64,000 bases of DNA from Sphagnum compactum (lineage: Eukaryota > Bryophyta > Sphagnopsida > Sphagnales), in the NCBI GenBank assembly GCA_965153455.1, contig OZ234502.1, positions 5,063,267 to 5,127,266 of the forward strand. Direction: 5' to 3'. The translations under genes and the position numbers were made by a program. The notes beneath the pieces were generated by a model. That model was not told the DNA's origin. It searched no databases and was given only the letters and a program-made list of their open reading frames with translations. The first letter of the stretch is position 1, and each line of letters opens with the position of its first letter. Positions 11,079 to 24,124 of this stretch are shown in pieces.

Positions 11079-13677
11079 AATGTCAATGTATAAAAGTCAC
11101 TGTAGTGTGTTTCAAAAAATAATGTTATATAGTATCATTGGATGTGTGATTTATCATTTTATTTGTTGGTGTAAATTTTGAGCGAATCTTGGAGTGCACC
11201 ATTTGATCCTCCAAATATCAAAAGCAGAACATCATGAAGTTTGTGGAGGAGCTTGAAGTTAAGGACACAAATAATGGTTATTTGCCACTATAGACCATTG
11301 GTTGTCGCACATACAAACCCTTCCCCAAGTAATGATTATATTTTGTTGCATGTGATTGTAGGCATACAAAATTCACAAGGCTTTCACAATGTAGGTGAGG
11401 TGGCCTTCAAATGGCAAGAGGATGGGTATATCGTTAATAAATAGTAAGTAGGCTGATTTTTGTGCATGGGGAGAGCCCAAATGGGGATATAGGATAACCT
11501 AGACAAATTTTTGGAGTTTTTATGAACTAAAAACTTATATTAGACCCCATTTTGGTGCTCGTGGTTGGGTGGTAACATGCATGTATATATTGAATTATTA
11601 GTCCATTTTATTGCAATGTTATGAAGTAGGGTGTTTCACTTCAATCAAAGTTTGTAGTTATGAATTAGTGTGTTAATGTCAATGTAATAGTGTCTTTGTC
11701 TATCATTCCGTTAATGTATGAATGTATCATTGTACAAGTGTGTCAATGTATTAATCCATGTTTATGTATGAATGTATCAGTGTATCATTATACTAATGTG
11801 TCATTAGATTGGTTTGTGAATGTCATAGTGTATTTGTCTATCATTAAGTTAATGTATGAGTGCATCACTATATCATTGTGTCAATGTATTATATCATTGT
11901 GTCAGTGTAACAATGTGTTTGTATATCATTATGTTATTATATGTATGTATGATTGTATATGTATTAATGTGGCAATCATTTAGTGTGTTAGTGTATCATT
12001 GTAATAATGTATTTATATGTTAAGATATATATTTTAATGTATCTTGATGAATTAATTCCTTAGCCAAACAACGAATGCAAATTTATGACAATGTATCAAA
12101 TAATATGTTTTTAAATAATTATATCATTGTATTAAACATCATATATATTAAATCAAATTATTGTTAAAAATGCTAAAGTTTGAAGCAAGATTCAACATTT
12201 AAACCTTTGTTGGATGCAAACAATTTGCTCAAACGGATTCAAGTTATAAGAAAATATTATTAGTTTGAATTTGTTTGGTAATATCCACCAAGCCCATCAC
12301 CCTTAGAATAAAATTCATTTAAACAAAAGTTGTGATAAAGTTATAAAAATTGATAAATATGATTAATGTTAGAGATTGTAAAATTGGGGAAGTTTTTTTA
12401 AGAAATGTTTTACCATTCAATCATTGAATATTAAATTAGTAGATATTAATTACACATTGTTTTAATAGTACATGAATATTCTTAAACTCGATATAATAAG
12501 CTACACACTTGAAATATTAACCCATACCATGACATTAGAAATTAATGTATTAGCCTATTGAGGTGGTGCTAATGGTAGTCATTTTTTTGCAATTGGCTTA
12601 TGCCCACAAGCCAAAAAGTCCAAATGTTGTTTGAGGTTAAGCCCTTGTCCATCTTTGATTGGTGAGAAGGTTGGGCATCATGTGCATGTGTATACCATTT
12701 AAACCATTCTATAGATTTTTGGAATGTTAGCTTTTACATTTTGTTATTGCAATAACAAGTTGTTCATCGAATGATTGTTGAAACCTCGTATGACAAGTGT
12801 AAATTGGGAATTGCCAACAATTTAAATTTAAAATGTTTCATGACATATTCACAAACGAAACTCCCAATTCACGTAACAAGTAACACCTAATGAACATTCC
12901 TCAAAACACGTTGGGTGATTAGCACTTTGAGTAGAACTACCCATCATCACACCCCCATGGATTAACAAACGTCATGATAATTTGAAAGATGACCCATTAA
13001 CAAATGTCACCCAACTAATAATTGTTTAGTGATATCCTATAACCAAATGACTAGTTCTTAAAACTTGTGATTTAAGGTTTTTAAACTTTCCATTTAGAAA
13101 TGGGGGTTTTGTGTTTGTCAATGGGCTTCAAAACTCCCCTATGCCAAAAGATTTCATTCATCCATTCATTTGCCTCTTTGTGTTTCTTAAATAGGTAATC
13201 ACTTTTCATAGTCAATATTTTTGAGTTTGTGCATTTCCATCATCTTTTTTTCGCTTTTTGAAAGGCAAATCATGCTCGTGCATGTGTGTTCATTGTTGTA
13301 AATGAATAAAGTTGTTTTGAATAAAGTGCACATCATGATAATTTGAGGGATGTTTGTGTATGAAATCTTGCATGTTCAATTATACAATGCACTTTAGTGG
13401 CACATGAAAGTTGCATATGAAATCATAGGAGGAGGTTGGGATGTTTAACCTTGGGTTATTTTGAAGATTTAATCTTCCTCATTTCAAACCCAATATTCAT
13501 GTTTCTAATTAACACCAATAGGGATTTACGAAACCCCCGCTCAACATTGGTAAGCACCTAATGTCAATCAATACCTTCTTAATAATACCAAGTGACCTGA
13601 CCGCTTCGTCAACACATGTTTGTTGAATAATCAATCAATAGTAGTAACGAGAAAGATTATTAGATGCCGAAAATCAG
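11079..13677. other. AT-rich intergenic DNA with a degenerate ATGTATCATTGT repeat
   Basis: No gene recognised. Between about 11690 and 12030 the sequence is a degenerate tandem array of 11-14 bp words such as AATGTATCATTGTGTC. The remainder is AT-rich with stops in all frames. Confidence 0.6.
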
Positions 13678-14730
13678 GGTATTCCCAAAATGGTCCAAAA
13701 CATTTCTCTATTTTCCTTCACAAAATTGAGGGTATTCCCAAAATGGTCCAAAACATTTCTCTATTTTTTCCTTCACACAATTGAGGGTATTCTCAAAATG
13801 GTCCAAAAAATTTCTCTAATTTTTTTTCCTTCACAAAATTTAGGGTAAACCCAAAATGGTCCAAAAGATTTCTCTATTTTCCTTCACAAAATTGAGGGTA
13901 TTTCCCAAATTAGTCTAAAACATTTCTCTATTTTCCTTCACAAAAATTTAGGGTAAACCCAAAATGGTCCAAAAGATTTCTCTATTTTCCTTCACAGAAT
14001 TGAGGGTATTCCCAAAATGCTCCAAAACATTTCTCTATTTTCCTTTCACTAAATTTAGGGTATTCCCAAAATGGTCCGAAAAACTTCTCTATTTTCCTAC
14101 CCAAAATGGTCCAAAAGATTTTCTCTATTTTTTTTCCTTCCTTCACAAAATTTAGGGTATTCCCAAATGGTCCAAAACATTTTCTCTCTTTTTTTTCCTT
14201 CACAAAATTTAGGGTATTCCCAAATGGACCAAAACATTTCTCTATTTTTTTCCTTTACAAAATTTAGGGTATTCCCAAATGGTCCAAAACATTTTCTCTC
14301 TTTTTTTTCCTTCACAAAATTTAGGGTATTCCCAAATGGACCAAAAGATTTCTCTATTTTTTTTTCCTTCACAAAATTTAGGGTATTCCCAAATGGTCCA
14401 AAAGATTTTCTCTATTTTTTTTTCCTTCCTTCACAAAATTTAGGGTATTCCCAAATGGACCAAAACATTTCTCTCTTTTTTTTCCTTCACAAAATTTAGG
14501 GTATTCCCAAATGGACCAAAACATATCTCTATTTTTTTTCCTTCACATAAAATTTAGGGTATTCCCAAATGGACCAAAAGATTTCTCTATTTTTTTCCTT
14601 CACAAAATTTAGGGTATTCCCAAATGGACCAAAACATTTCTCTATTTTTTCCTTCACAAAATTTAGGGTATTCCCAAATGGTCCAAACATTTCTCTATTT
14701 GTTTTTTCCTTCACAAAACTTGGGGTCTTT
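13678..14730. repeat. minisatellite, about 19 units of 53-62 bp, each carrying a TTTAGGG-like core
   Basis: The unit reads approximately GGTATTCCCAAATGGTCC, then AAAACATTTCTCTATT, a T-run, CCTTCACAAAATTTAG. I count nineteen units, one truncated (about 14065-14107). Early units have CCCAAAATGG and often TTGAGGG; later ones have CCCAAATGG and TTTAGGG. In the right half GGTCC and GGACC units partly alternate, suggesting a dimeric amplification step. Open frames on both strands here are repeat artefacts. Confidence 0.95.
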
Positions 14731-15359
14731 GGAAATAAGAAAAGTTTTATTTAAAAAGAATTTCAAACATTTTATGAAAATAATGTAAATTAGTGTGGAA
14801 GCTGTCCAAGGTAGTACCTACTACTGGTAGGTAGGCATATAAGCCCTCTTCAAGTTCCCAAAGAAGCTGTTGCTTTTTTAGGGTTAGGAATGGTGCACAC
14901 TTGAATGGGTGCAGTATTATTGATGAACAGAGAAAGAGAGAGAGAGAGAGCGAGAGAGAGAGAGAGAGAGACGTAATACAAATCCAGTGAAGCCCACGTC
15001 TGAGGACACCCCGTGACTTCAACACGTCGTCGGGAGGGGGTGCAGGAATGGAAGGAAACTTTGCGTTTAACAAGGGGTGATTTGATTCTCGAGGTTTGGT
15101 TTCTTTCTTTTTTTTTCATGTGGAGCTGAAGAAGGAAAGAAGCAAGGAAGCAAATCGTGTGTTGTGGGTAAGGAGCAGGAGCAGGTGGTGGACGAGGAGA
15201 AGAATGATGATTGTGATTTGGGAAGGATGCAGATAATGGAGAGATCGATGGGTTTGGTGGGCGTTCTGCTTCTCTTATGTCGTCGTTGACGTAAATTTTT
15301 TCTGATTAGTTCTTGGGTGGTGGTGGTGGTGGTGAGTTAGTGCTACTTTTGTATCGAAG
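14731..15359 (+). promoter_or_regulatory. upstream/leader region of the GRIP golgin gene
   Basis: This 630-bp interval separates the minisatellite from the golgin ATG. It contains a GA microsatellite (14929-14971) and a GGT run (about 15316-15333) just before the start. The promoter and 5' UTR should be here; I see no convincing TATA box. Confidence 0.5.
14929..14971. repeat. (GA)n microsatellite
   Basis: About twenty GA dinucleotides, interrupted once by a C, some 390 bp upstream of the golgin start. GA runs near plant start sites can bind GAGA-binding BPC proteins; that role is inference. Confidence 0.9.
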
Positions 15360-18300
15360 ATGGCGGGGGTCGTAGTAGATTCAGAAGAGACCTTGAGAGC
15401 AGAGAATGCTCGGCTGGTGGCGGAGATGGCCTCAATGAAGAAAAAGATAATGTCAGCGATGAAGAAGCAGAGTGCGGAGGTGAAAGCTGCACAGCAAAGG
15501 GCCAAAGCTGCTGAGGAGGCACTGGCAGCTCATGGATCTGGAAACCCTAGTTTGCTCAACTCCCAGTCAGGAAATCATTATGCCGCTACTGCTGCAACAA
15601 CTACTCCTCCGAAAACTGCTGATGGATCTGGTGGTGATGGTGGTGGTGTTGGATCCGAGTCACCCTCTTTGGAGCTTGCTGTTGGAGGAGGAAGACTGTC
15701 TACAAATGGTGATGATGTAGGGGATGAAGCTGAGGGGGATGCAGCACCAGGGCTTTGGAGTGAAATTGAATCCCTGCGAGCTGAATTGGTGAAAGAGCAA
15801 GAGCAAACCCGAAGTAGACAAGAGGTTTTCGAGCTCGAAAAACAGAGATTAGAGCAGGAGGTGATCCGATGTATGTGTACAAAGCTGACCTTCAAACAAC
15901 CTATTCTGTTCTTCTGCGAGTCTAGACCCAAGTAGTGGTGAGAAATGGTATTATTCATTGTTGTTGTGTTCTTTTTTCGGGCACAGCTTGACCAGGAGTG
16001 CTCAGTTGTCAGGAAGGAAGGGATCAGGCACCTGAAACTATGAATGGATTGTTTTGGGTGTGCTGCAGTGAAGGAGAGTTTTGAATCGGATTTGCAGAAA
16101 ATGTCTGATGGAAACAGGGCACTGGAAGCAGAGTTGAGTAGTTTGAAGGAGACGTCGCAGCAGCAAGCTGAGCAGCTGAAGAAGGTGGAATTTCTAATCT
16201 GAATCTGTTGGTTCAACGGCATGTACATGTGTGCTTTATGTAGATCCATCTTCAGTGCACAATGAGAGATGCATTTTAGCTTTCAGCATCGTGTTAGAAA
16301 TATTCGGCAAGCAGCACACATCATTGTCTTCATGCAGGCAAATGCGCAATTGGAACTTCAGCTGGAGTCAGTTGTGCCCAAGGACAGGGGTGAAGAAGCC
16401 AATTTTCTACAGCAATATGAACAGTGAGGACTTTGACCTATGTTTTTTACTGGAGACCTATGTTTTCAGGGTATTTTCATAAGTTGAAGCATGGCTGAAT
16501 GGGTGTTTAAGGGGAATATGCTATTCTTGGTCCTGATGGACTATATTGCAGGATCTCCAAGGAGCTTGAGGAGACACGGGCTGCCCTTGTTGAGGCACAT
16601 TGCCAGCAGGCTGAGGAGAAACTTAAGGTTTGTCAGAAAACCAATTTTGTGTTTTCCAGAGAATTGGGTCATTGTGCTATAGTCCTACTTTTGAGCTTGC
16701 AGTCTCTATATTTAGCTTTTTGTTGCTGCTGTTGCTTTTGTTCTTGCTTAATGGATCATTGTGGCTAATCTCTGTTTCCAGGTGAATAACCTTCAGCAGC
16801 AGCTTGAGGGCAATAATCTGAAGGGCATTGAGCAGCAGGATGATCTGCATGTTTCTTCTTCCTCACAACTGCAAGTGCAATATAATGATCTCTGGCAGCA
16901 ACTCCAAGAATCACAAACTAAGGTCCAGAGCTTGCAACTTGAGCTTCATGATCGTTTGCAGCATCAACAGGCTGCTGAAGCTGCTGCCCTTCGCCTCTCA
17001 ATGGCGTGTGCATCAGCTGAACAGAGAGCTGACACTGTTTCTACGGAGCTTGCAGATGGTAAGGACCCAGGTTGCCTGTTGAATGTCAACCATTGCTATG
17101 TGAGCAGTTCCTCTTTTGTTTCTGTGTGGACTGTCATCTATCTGGTTCTGGTCTCCCACAGTATTCTACACAAGTTGAGGGTATTGGGTTTGGTAATCAG
17201 AGCATACATCATACTAGTAGAGTAGTCAAACTTCTTTGACTGTTGTAAGCATGCATATGTTGTGATCCTTCAATTTGCTAGAAATTGTTGAGACATGGAC
17301 TCTAAAGGCTTACATGGTGTCTACAGCTTCCATGAAGTTTAATGAGGAGACAAAAGTACGAGACGAGAAGTATGCAGAGCTGGATGCTAAATTTAATCGC
17401 CTGCTGAAGCGCTCCAAGCAGCGCATTCAAGAGGTTCAGAAGGTATGATGGTTCATTCTCATCCCACTCATGAGTATACAACTTGTGAATGTTGGTTTTA
17501 TAACCTCACTTTTTCATGCATGGAGAAGTTCACTCACTGCTTGAGGGACTGTAAACCTTTCAATTCCAGTGTCAGATGAAGTAAAAGTTGATGCTGGGCT
17601 CATCAAAAGATCATGCTCTTAAATTTTTTCCATTGTGGTTCTCTCTTCTCTTCCTCTTTCCTTGTTGGGGGTTTTTTTGGCTTGGTTTCGTTCCCCTTTT
17701 TTCTGGATTTCTTTGGCCTTCTTTGTGTTTTATATTTTGTGCAGTTGACTGGCATTATCTCTCAAGTTCTCTCAATAGTTAGGAAGATATATGATTCTGG
17801 ACCCTGGTTTTGATACATCATTGGAGTCCAGAAACTGGCATACAACTCAAACTTGCTTACTCTGCATGCAAAGCTAATAGAATGGAAGTGGTTTGGTGAC
17901 GGAATGCAGGAGAGAGAAGATGTGGAAGCACAACTCAAAGTAGTAGAGGAGAAGTTAACTCAAGCACTTACTGGTCAGGCTGCTCTGCAAGCAGATCTGG
18001 ACCAAACCCGCAGTCAGGCTGGAGATACCATTCGTACCCTTGATTCTGAGCGGCAGCAATTGAACACAGCTGTTCGCAGGTACTTGCTTTGTTGTGTTGG
18101 GTTCATAAGCATACTTTGGGGAGTGTTCTCATGATCTCAGCTGCAGTGACAGAATCAATCTAACCACCCATTTTCCTGTCTGGCATCAAGACTCCAATCT
18201 GTTCTTTTAGTGATGTATTTTAATGCTCAAGTTGGTGGTGCAACATTGCCGTACAAACCTGCCAGCAGTGTACTCATGGCTCTTTGACCTTGTGTTGGCA

Positions 18301-21300
18301 ATTCTTTTCTGCTGTATCCCTTTTTCCTCTGCGCACCCCTTTTGCTCCATTCATCATTGTGGACCTGATTGGGTGTTCCAAGACCAGATTGACTTTTTAT
18401 CTCGGGGAACTTCCCTAATTAGAGGCCTGCTGAAATACTGAGATTTCTGCAGGTTGAGAGAAGAGATTGAAGAGTTGCACCGTTTACTTGATGCAAAGGA
18501 ACACAACCTTGCCGAGTCACGACGTCTGGCATCAGAGAAGGATCAGGTTCTACTTTAACCTGACAGAATGCTGAACTTTGAGCAGCATTCTGTTTATGAG
18601 AAAAAGGGATGTACTGGGTGGGTGATTTGGGAGGGGTTGATGGGGGTTCATTACTGCTTCACCGGAGCTTCATTTGCTTTTTCTAAGTTCTTTCAGAGCA
18701 TCTTTACAGTGTTGAGCTGTCAATGTAATGCTGAATTTTACGGACAACATGATTTTCCCTTTGGGTTGTAGATGGTGTTGGAGATGGCATCTGTGGTGAA
18801 GGAAGCAGAGGCAAAACATGAAGCATCGATTATGGATTTGAAGGACAAGCACCAGATGGTGTGTGATGCTGCACTCTGAAGTTATTGTTTGATGGAAAAC
18901 AATGAACATTAGTGCTTGTGTGGAGGTGAGCAACATGGTAATGCTTTGTACTGGCTTTTTCATTCTAAGTCAGATTTCCTGTGCAGGTGATAGTGGGTTT
19001 TGAGTCACAGTTGGCTGATTCTGTGAAAGAACGCAGTAAAGTGGACGAAATGGTGACTTCATTGCAGGTGAGTAGCATCATGCTGTTATTCTGCATTCTC
19101 ATCATTTGTTAGGTTTCTTGCTGGTGGCTCAATTTGTGCATAGTTGGAGCATGTACTTGGTTCACTGGTAGTTTGCAAAGCATGCATAGATCTTGTGCTG
19201 CATGAGCATCATAAGTATGGAGAAGTTCTTAGCAAATTATGAAGGCAATTTGTTCATTGTTTGTTTTGCTTGATTTTCCAGGCCCTTGTTTAGTTCTTGC
19301 AAAATCTAAAGAGGTGTAGCAAATGCAGGCTTTACTAGCAGACAAGGAATCACAGTTGGTGGAGGTTGAAGCAGCCAGCAGTGGCGAGTTGGTGCGTTTG
19401 GGTGCCTTGTTAGAGGCAGCACGGGGTGACAGTGCACGTCTTACTCTTGAACATGTCTGTATCTGCACTCTTGTGTTCTTCATTGTATAATACTCATGTG
19501 TTCTGACCTTCATAGATGTAGATATGTATCCAAGGTCTTGTTGCTGATAAAGAGATCTTCTCAAAATTGTCTGGTGGGGTTCAGAAAAAGCAGCAAGAAG
19601 AATGGGAGTTGGCTGTGACTCAGTTAAAGAGCAAGCTGGAAGCATCTGAGGAACTGCAAATTCAACTAGCGGCGTCAGCTGCAAAGACCAGAAGTAATAA
19701 TATGTTCAGTTTTTTTGTTTTTTCCCCCCTTTTCTATTCCTTTCTTTCAATGTTCATATTCTCCACACAGCTGTGAACCACTTGCTTTTTCTGTTGCAAA
19801 AAAGCCACCTTTTGAGGGGATCTTCTGTATCTTAAGCATATCATGGGGTTGGTGGAGAGGGTCTTACAGGTGAATTGGAGTCTGAATTGGAACGTCTCCG
19901 CCAGACATTGAGTGCTTCTCAAGCAGAACTTGGCAGAATGAGAGATGAGGTAGCAACTCTGGTGCTGCACATGAGAATGAAAGTGAATAAAAGAAAAGAA
20001 CTTTGGTCTATGAACAAAAAGTTAGAGTCTCGTGGGTAGAGGCCATTGTAACCATTAGCCTGTGTACTGGATTTCTGTCAACAAGGCCAGAAGTGATGGG
20101 AAGACTTGGCCATGATTTTGGCTAGCACCTAACAACAGAGAAGGGAAAAACATAGAGAAAAATGGAGGGACACGAAAAAAAAAAGCAAAAAGAGTACACA
20201 TGACATGAAGAAAGAAATGGAACAAACAGTTAGGGGAAAACCCAAAATGATTTATGTAACTAGTTTTTGCTGAGATGATGCTAAAGGGCCCAGCTTCAAC
20301 TAACATAAGTGAAGGGTTTTGAACATCTCATATGAAGAGTAAACACTTGTTTTCACTTGGTGGCTGGGAGCAGGCAGCACAACGAGCTGAAGAATTGGCA
20401 GCCTATAAGGTGCGTGCCTATGCACTCCTCCAGAAAAAAGAGGCCGAACTGTCAGCTGCTCAAGATTCAGAGCTAGTGGCAGCAAAGGAGGCTGCTCTCC
20501 AGGTTTGCCAATCAAAGTCCTGGCTCTTGTATGCAGTAACAATTGTGTAATGCCTAACTCTGTGGTCGAAGACTCATATCTGTACAGTATGCAACCTTAG
20601 GCAGGGCCCCTTCCCATTGACTTCATGATGTGAGATGTTGGTTTTTGGTCGAGAACAGGAGGCAAAGAAAGAGGCTGCAGCAGCTGGAGCTGAGCGGGAT
20701 CGAGCTGTACAAGCTTTGCAAGCTACTGTTACAAAGTATCAGACGCAACTAGATGCAAGGTGGAGGCTGCTACTACTCCCTTTACTTCTAGTCTTGGCAG
20801 TTAGGACCATGTCTTACCTGTAGGTCACAGTGCGACCAAAGGCTGTTGGGAAGTCTCTGTTGTGCAATGCTTGTGGTTTAGGTACTGAAATTGATTTTGT
20901 GAATTACAGAGCAGGGGCCATCCTGGAAGCGGAGCAGCATATTCGTGAGTTGGCCACCAAGCTGGAGTCAAGCAAGTCCTTGATGCTGTCTCAGCAAGTT
21001 GAGTGGCATGCTCGTTTGCAGCAAGTTGAAGAGACCTGTCGTGGTTAGTTTCCAAGACTTTTGAGAGTATAGAATTCAGATATGCATGCTCTAGACAGTT
21101 CAATCTTTTCTATGATTTTGGTTCTTTTCTCTATTAAGGACAGGTGTTGACTGCTGCAGTTATGAGTTCAACAAATCTGTGTTACTTTGCTGACACCTCA
21201 CTGACAGCAATGTGTGGTGTTTTGCAGTGAGGTGCGAGGCTGCAGAAGCAAAGGCAAAGGTCAACAGGCCTGATGAAACAGACCTTGCCAATGAACTTTC

Positions 21301-24124
21301 TGCTCTTCACTCAACACATGAGCAGCTAAAGGTAAGGGAAATCTGTAGTCCTTGCATTGGGAGGTGTGTGGTTTTGTCAGTTTGATTTTAAAGTTGTGCA
21401 AATCCTAGATGTGAAGTTTTGTGCCCTAGATGTTGAATATCGTCAGTTCTCTTCTCTAGTCATTTGTTTGATGCGCAATGCTTTCTGCCAATAGCTTCTA
21501 TCTTATAATGGTCACAAATTGGTGATGCAGGGTGAGTTTGAGACATACCAGGATTTAGCCAATCGGACGATAGAGAGCAAGGACCGAGAAATTTCCCGGC
21601 TGTTGAGTGACAATGCTGCACTTCAGAAATCTTCACATGTGCAGTCTCAGGTGCTGAAAACCTGCAGTTCTCTTTTTCTGGTTGCACTTTGCATGCAAGA
21701 TGTCCACCTGAAAACATCTTGGATTCATGGTTCACCCACTTGTCTTTTGCAAAGTATATGCATGAACCTGACTATAGCTTTGGGTTGACAGGCTGCAAAC
21801 GATGCATTGGATAAATCAGGTACATATCTCAATCCTGCTGGTAGTAAGAGAGAACAAATTTGGGTCTTGACATAAGTCATGCTTTGCCATGCTTTGAGTC
21901 TTGTACTCGTTCAACCAGTTACACAGAAGCTGAAAGGAGTGTTTGATTCTGACAAATGGATGACCAACATTAGGTTGCTCACAGCTGAATGTTCATAGTA
22001 ATTTGACATGGGGTAGTGCTTATGGTGGATGGTGCACACAAACAGAGGCACGAGCTCCAGTTGCCGCAGAGCAGCAAATTTTGGTGAGGACTCCTGCTTT
22101 TGCTTTCCTATGCAGCACCTCATACCCCCATTACCTGCTAGGTTGGTTCTTGTGTTGGAGCTGGTATGTGTAGATTTACGATCTGCAAAGTCCAATGAGT
22201 TTTATGTGTTACCAGATGGATGAGCTTCACTGCTTTCATGGTCCTAAGCATGGACTCTAATGTCCTCTGTTGTTTAGGAGAAAACCAAGAATCAAACATG
22301 AGACAGTTCCCATCCACCTAGTGCTTTCGGTGTCTTTACCATGTCTTATGTCCATGATTGCTCCATCCTGTGTTTCAGTTACTGGCTAGGCAGCAAGCAA
22401 AACGTGAAGAGGAAGTCACACAGTGCCGTCGCCATATTCTAGCTCTGCAGGTATTGGTTGCTTGGTAATTAGAAATCTGGACTCTATGTTTCTTGGAATT
22501 CATGGTAGGAAGCTCAGGGGGCAGGCTGCAATCTTTGCTAGGGATTAAGAACTCCAAGAGCTGAACAAAAGTTGGGTATTTTAAAGTTTCTCTCTGCAGG
22601 TTTTGCCAGCTCCCTGTTGTTCTTATGTTGGTGATTCTGTGGGCCGGGTGCTGGCGGTGTCTTTCTGTATATATTACCCAGGAGGAAATTTCGGAGCTAG
22701 AGCATGAAAACCGTTTGCACTGCCAACAAGTGAGCTTTTCACTAGCTTCTCTCTCTCTTGTACGATGGAATGGTTAAGCCCCTGCCCATTATGTTGGGGT
22801 AAGGCCCCAGGTGGGCCTGTAGGGCGAGCTAGGCAACACATGTAATGGGCAAGGCCAAGGCCATTCCATGATATTAAGGTCGAGTGACAAATTCAAAGAA
22901 TTGCACAACTTAATGTTAAAACAGGCACATTTTGGTCAGTATTACGAGTGTGTGACCATCATTGGAAGATTATGTCACTTAATGTGGTCAAGAAAATGAC
23001 ATAATTTGCCACCCCAGACCTTAATGTGAAACAAAATGGATCACAATAATCATCCTCCCAATGTTTTGCAATTGATTTCTGAGTTAGTCAGATTACAATG
23101 GCACAATCGTGTGTTCTCTCTTGCAGTTTACTACCTACTGACAGACAGGATCATTTTACATGCTTGATCTAGAATGTAAGAAAAGGTTGGGGAAAGAAGG
23201 AAGGAGGGAAGGAAGGAAGGAAGAAGGGTTTTTCACTTGCTGAAGTATCTCTTCTCTCTCTCTCTCTGACTCTCTCTCTCACTCTGTGTTTGTGTCTGCT
23301 TCCTCATGTGTGTAGGAAACAATGTTGAAGGAAGAACTTCGGAAAGTAGAGCGTGCACAGAAACGTGAAGGAGTTGATATGACTTACGTCAAGAATGTAA
23401 TTCTAAAGTTGTTAGAAACTGGTACGTTCTCATAATCTCTTTCCAATCTCAAACCTGTTTTGCTGCATGCAACTAAGAAGCTGATTTTGGATATAAACAA
23501 AGTTGTTTGTGGCATGGTGTGGGCTTCACTTTTGGGGGGGTGCTCCTCTTTCACAAGCGACACACTTCTTTTTTTTCCAAGGAGAAAAACATGCTAAAGA
23601 AACTGTTAAGACTAGTTCCAAGTCTGTTGCAACATTGGCTTGTGAAATTGGAAATGCACACCTTGCTAATGGATTTCTTTCTCAATGTTTATTTCTGCAA
23701 TCTGAATTTGAGGCAGGTGAAGTGGAGGCACTGTTACCTGTCATTGCAATGCTTCTCCAATTTAGCCCTGAAGAGGTCTGTCTTTTCCTGAACTTGTTTT
23801 CCTGTGTTGATGAGAAGCTGTTTCAAAGAGTGTCAAAAATGGTTTTGAATTTGAACCCAGGGTTCTCTCTCTTCCAAGGTATGTCCTCCATTGATTCAAA
23901 TTTACTAGCTTCCACATCCAGCTCCAGATTTGTTGAGCAACTTAAATGGCTGTGCACAGGTAAGAGATACTTACAGTGTTATGTCGTTTTTGCAGTTGAG
24001 GCGGTGCCACGAAGCATACAAGATACAAGCAGCAGCAGAGGTACCGTTAAGTGGTGCAGCTGCTGTGGTAGATGCAGCTGCTGCTGCCCCACGTTCTCTG
24101 CTCTCCAGACTTACTGGTGTGTAG
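15360..24124 (+). CDS. GRIP: GRIP-domain golgin (trans-Golgi coiled-coil tether)
   Basis: Twenty-five exons sum to 3060 bp (1019 aa): 15360-15870, 16069-16184, 16338-16423, 16552-16627, 16782-17058, 17327-17442, 17910-18079, 18453-18546, 18772-18858, 18987-19067, 19329-19454, 19522-19693, 19870-19949, 20374-20502, 20659-20759, 20910-21043, 21228-21331, 21531-21650, 21792-21819, 22046-22083, 22379-22450, 22682-22729, 23316-23421, 23717-23775, 23996-24124. The junction 19454/19522 is the least certain. Nearly all of the protein is heptad-rich coiled coil after a Ser/Gly-rich linker (about residues 60-115). The C-terminus has the GRIP domain, DMTYVKNVILKLLETG then GEVEALLPVIAML and LLQFSPEE, including the Tyr that in known GRIP domains contacts ARL1 GTPase. 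Plant GRIP recruits to the trans-Golgi by that route. It is longer than Arabidopsis GRIP (about 790 aa). Tail LSRLTGV. Confidence 0.93.
22764..22873. mobile_element. foldback/MITE-like hairpin in a golgin intron
   Basis: ATGGAATGG plus CCCATTATGT in the left arm (22765-22794) is mirrored by ACATGTAATGGG and CCATTCCAT in the right arm (22841-22871), around a 46-bp GC-rich loop. The arms pair imperfectly. It lies in the 586-bp intron 22730-23315. No clear target duplication. Confidence 0.65.
23197..23285. repeat. GGAA run followed by CT microsatellite
   Basis: GGAAGGAAGGAAGG at about 23204-23222 and CTCTCT runs from 23251, both inside the intron preceding golgin exon 23. They may serve as part of a long polypyrimidine tract for the acceptor at 23315. 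Confidence 0.8.

Noticed and set aside
13964-14714. open frames on both strands encoding repeated FTKFRVFPNGPK or FGPFGNTLNFVKEK peptides
   Set aside because: Products of the minisatellite, frame-preserving only where unit length is a multiple of three.
15578-16249. 223-aa minus-strand open frame
   Set aside because: Antisense to golgin exons 1 and 2 and across an intron.
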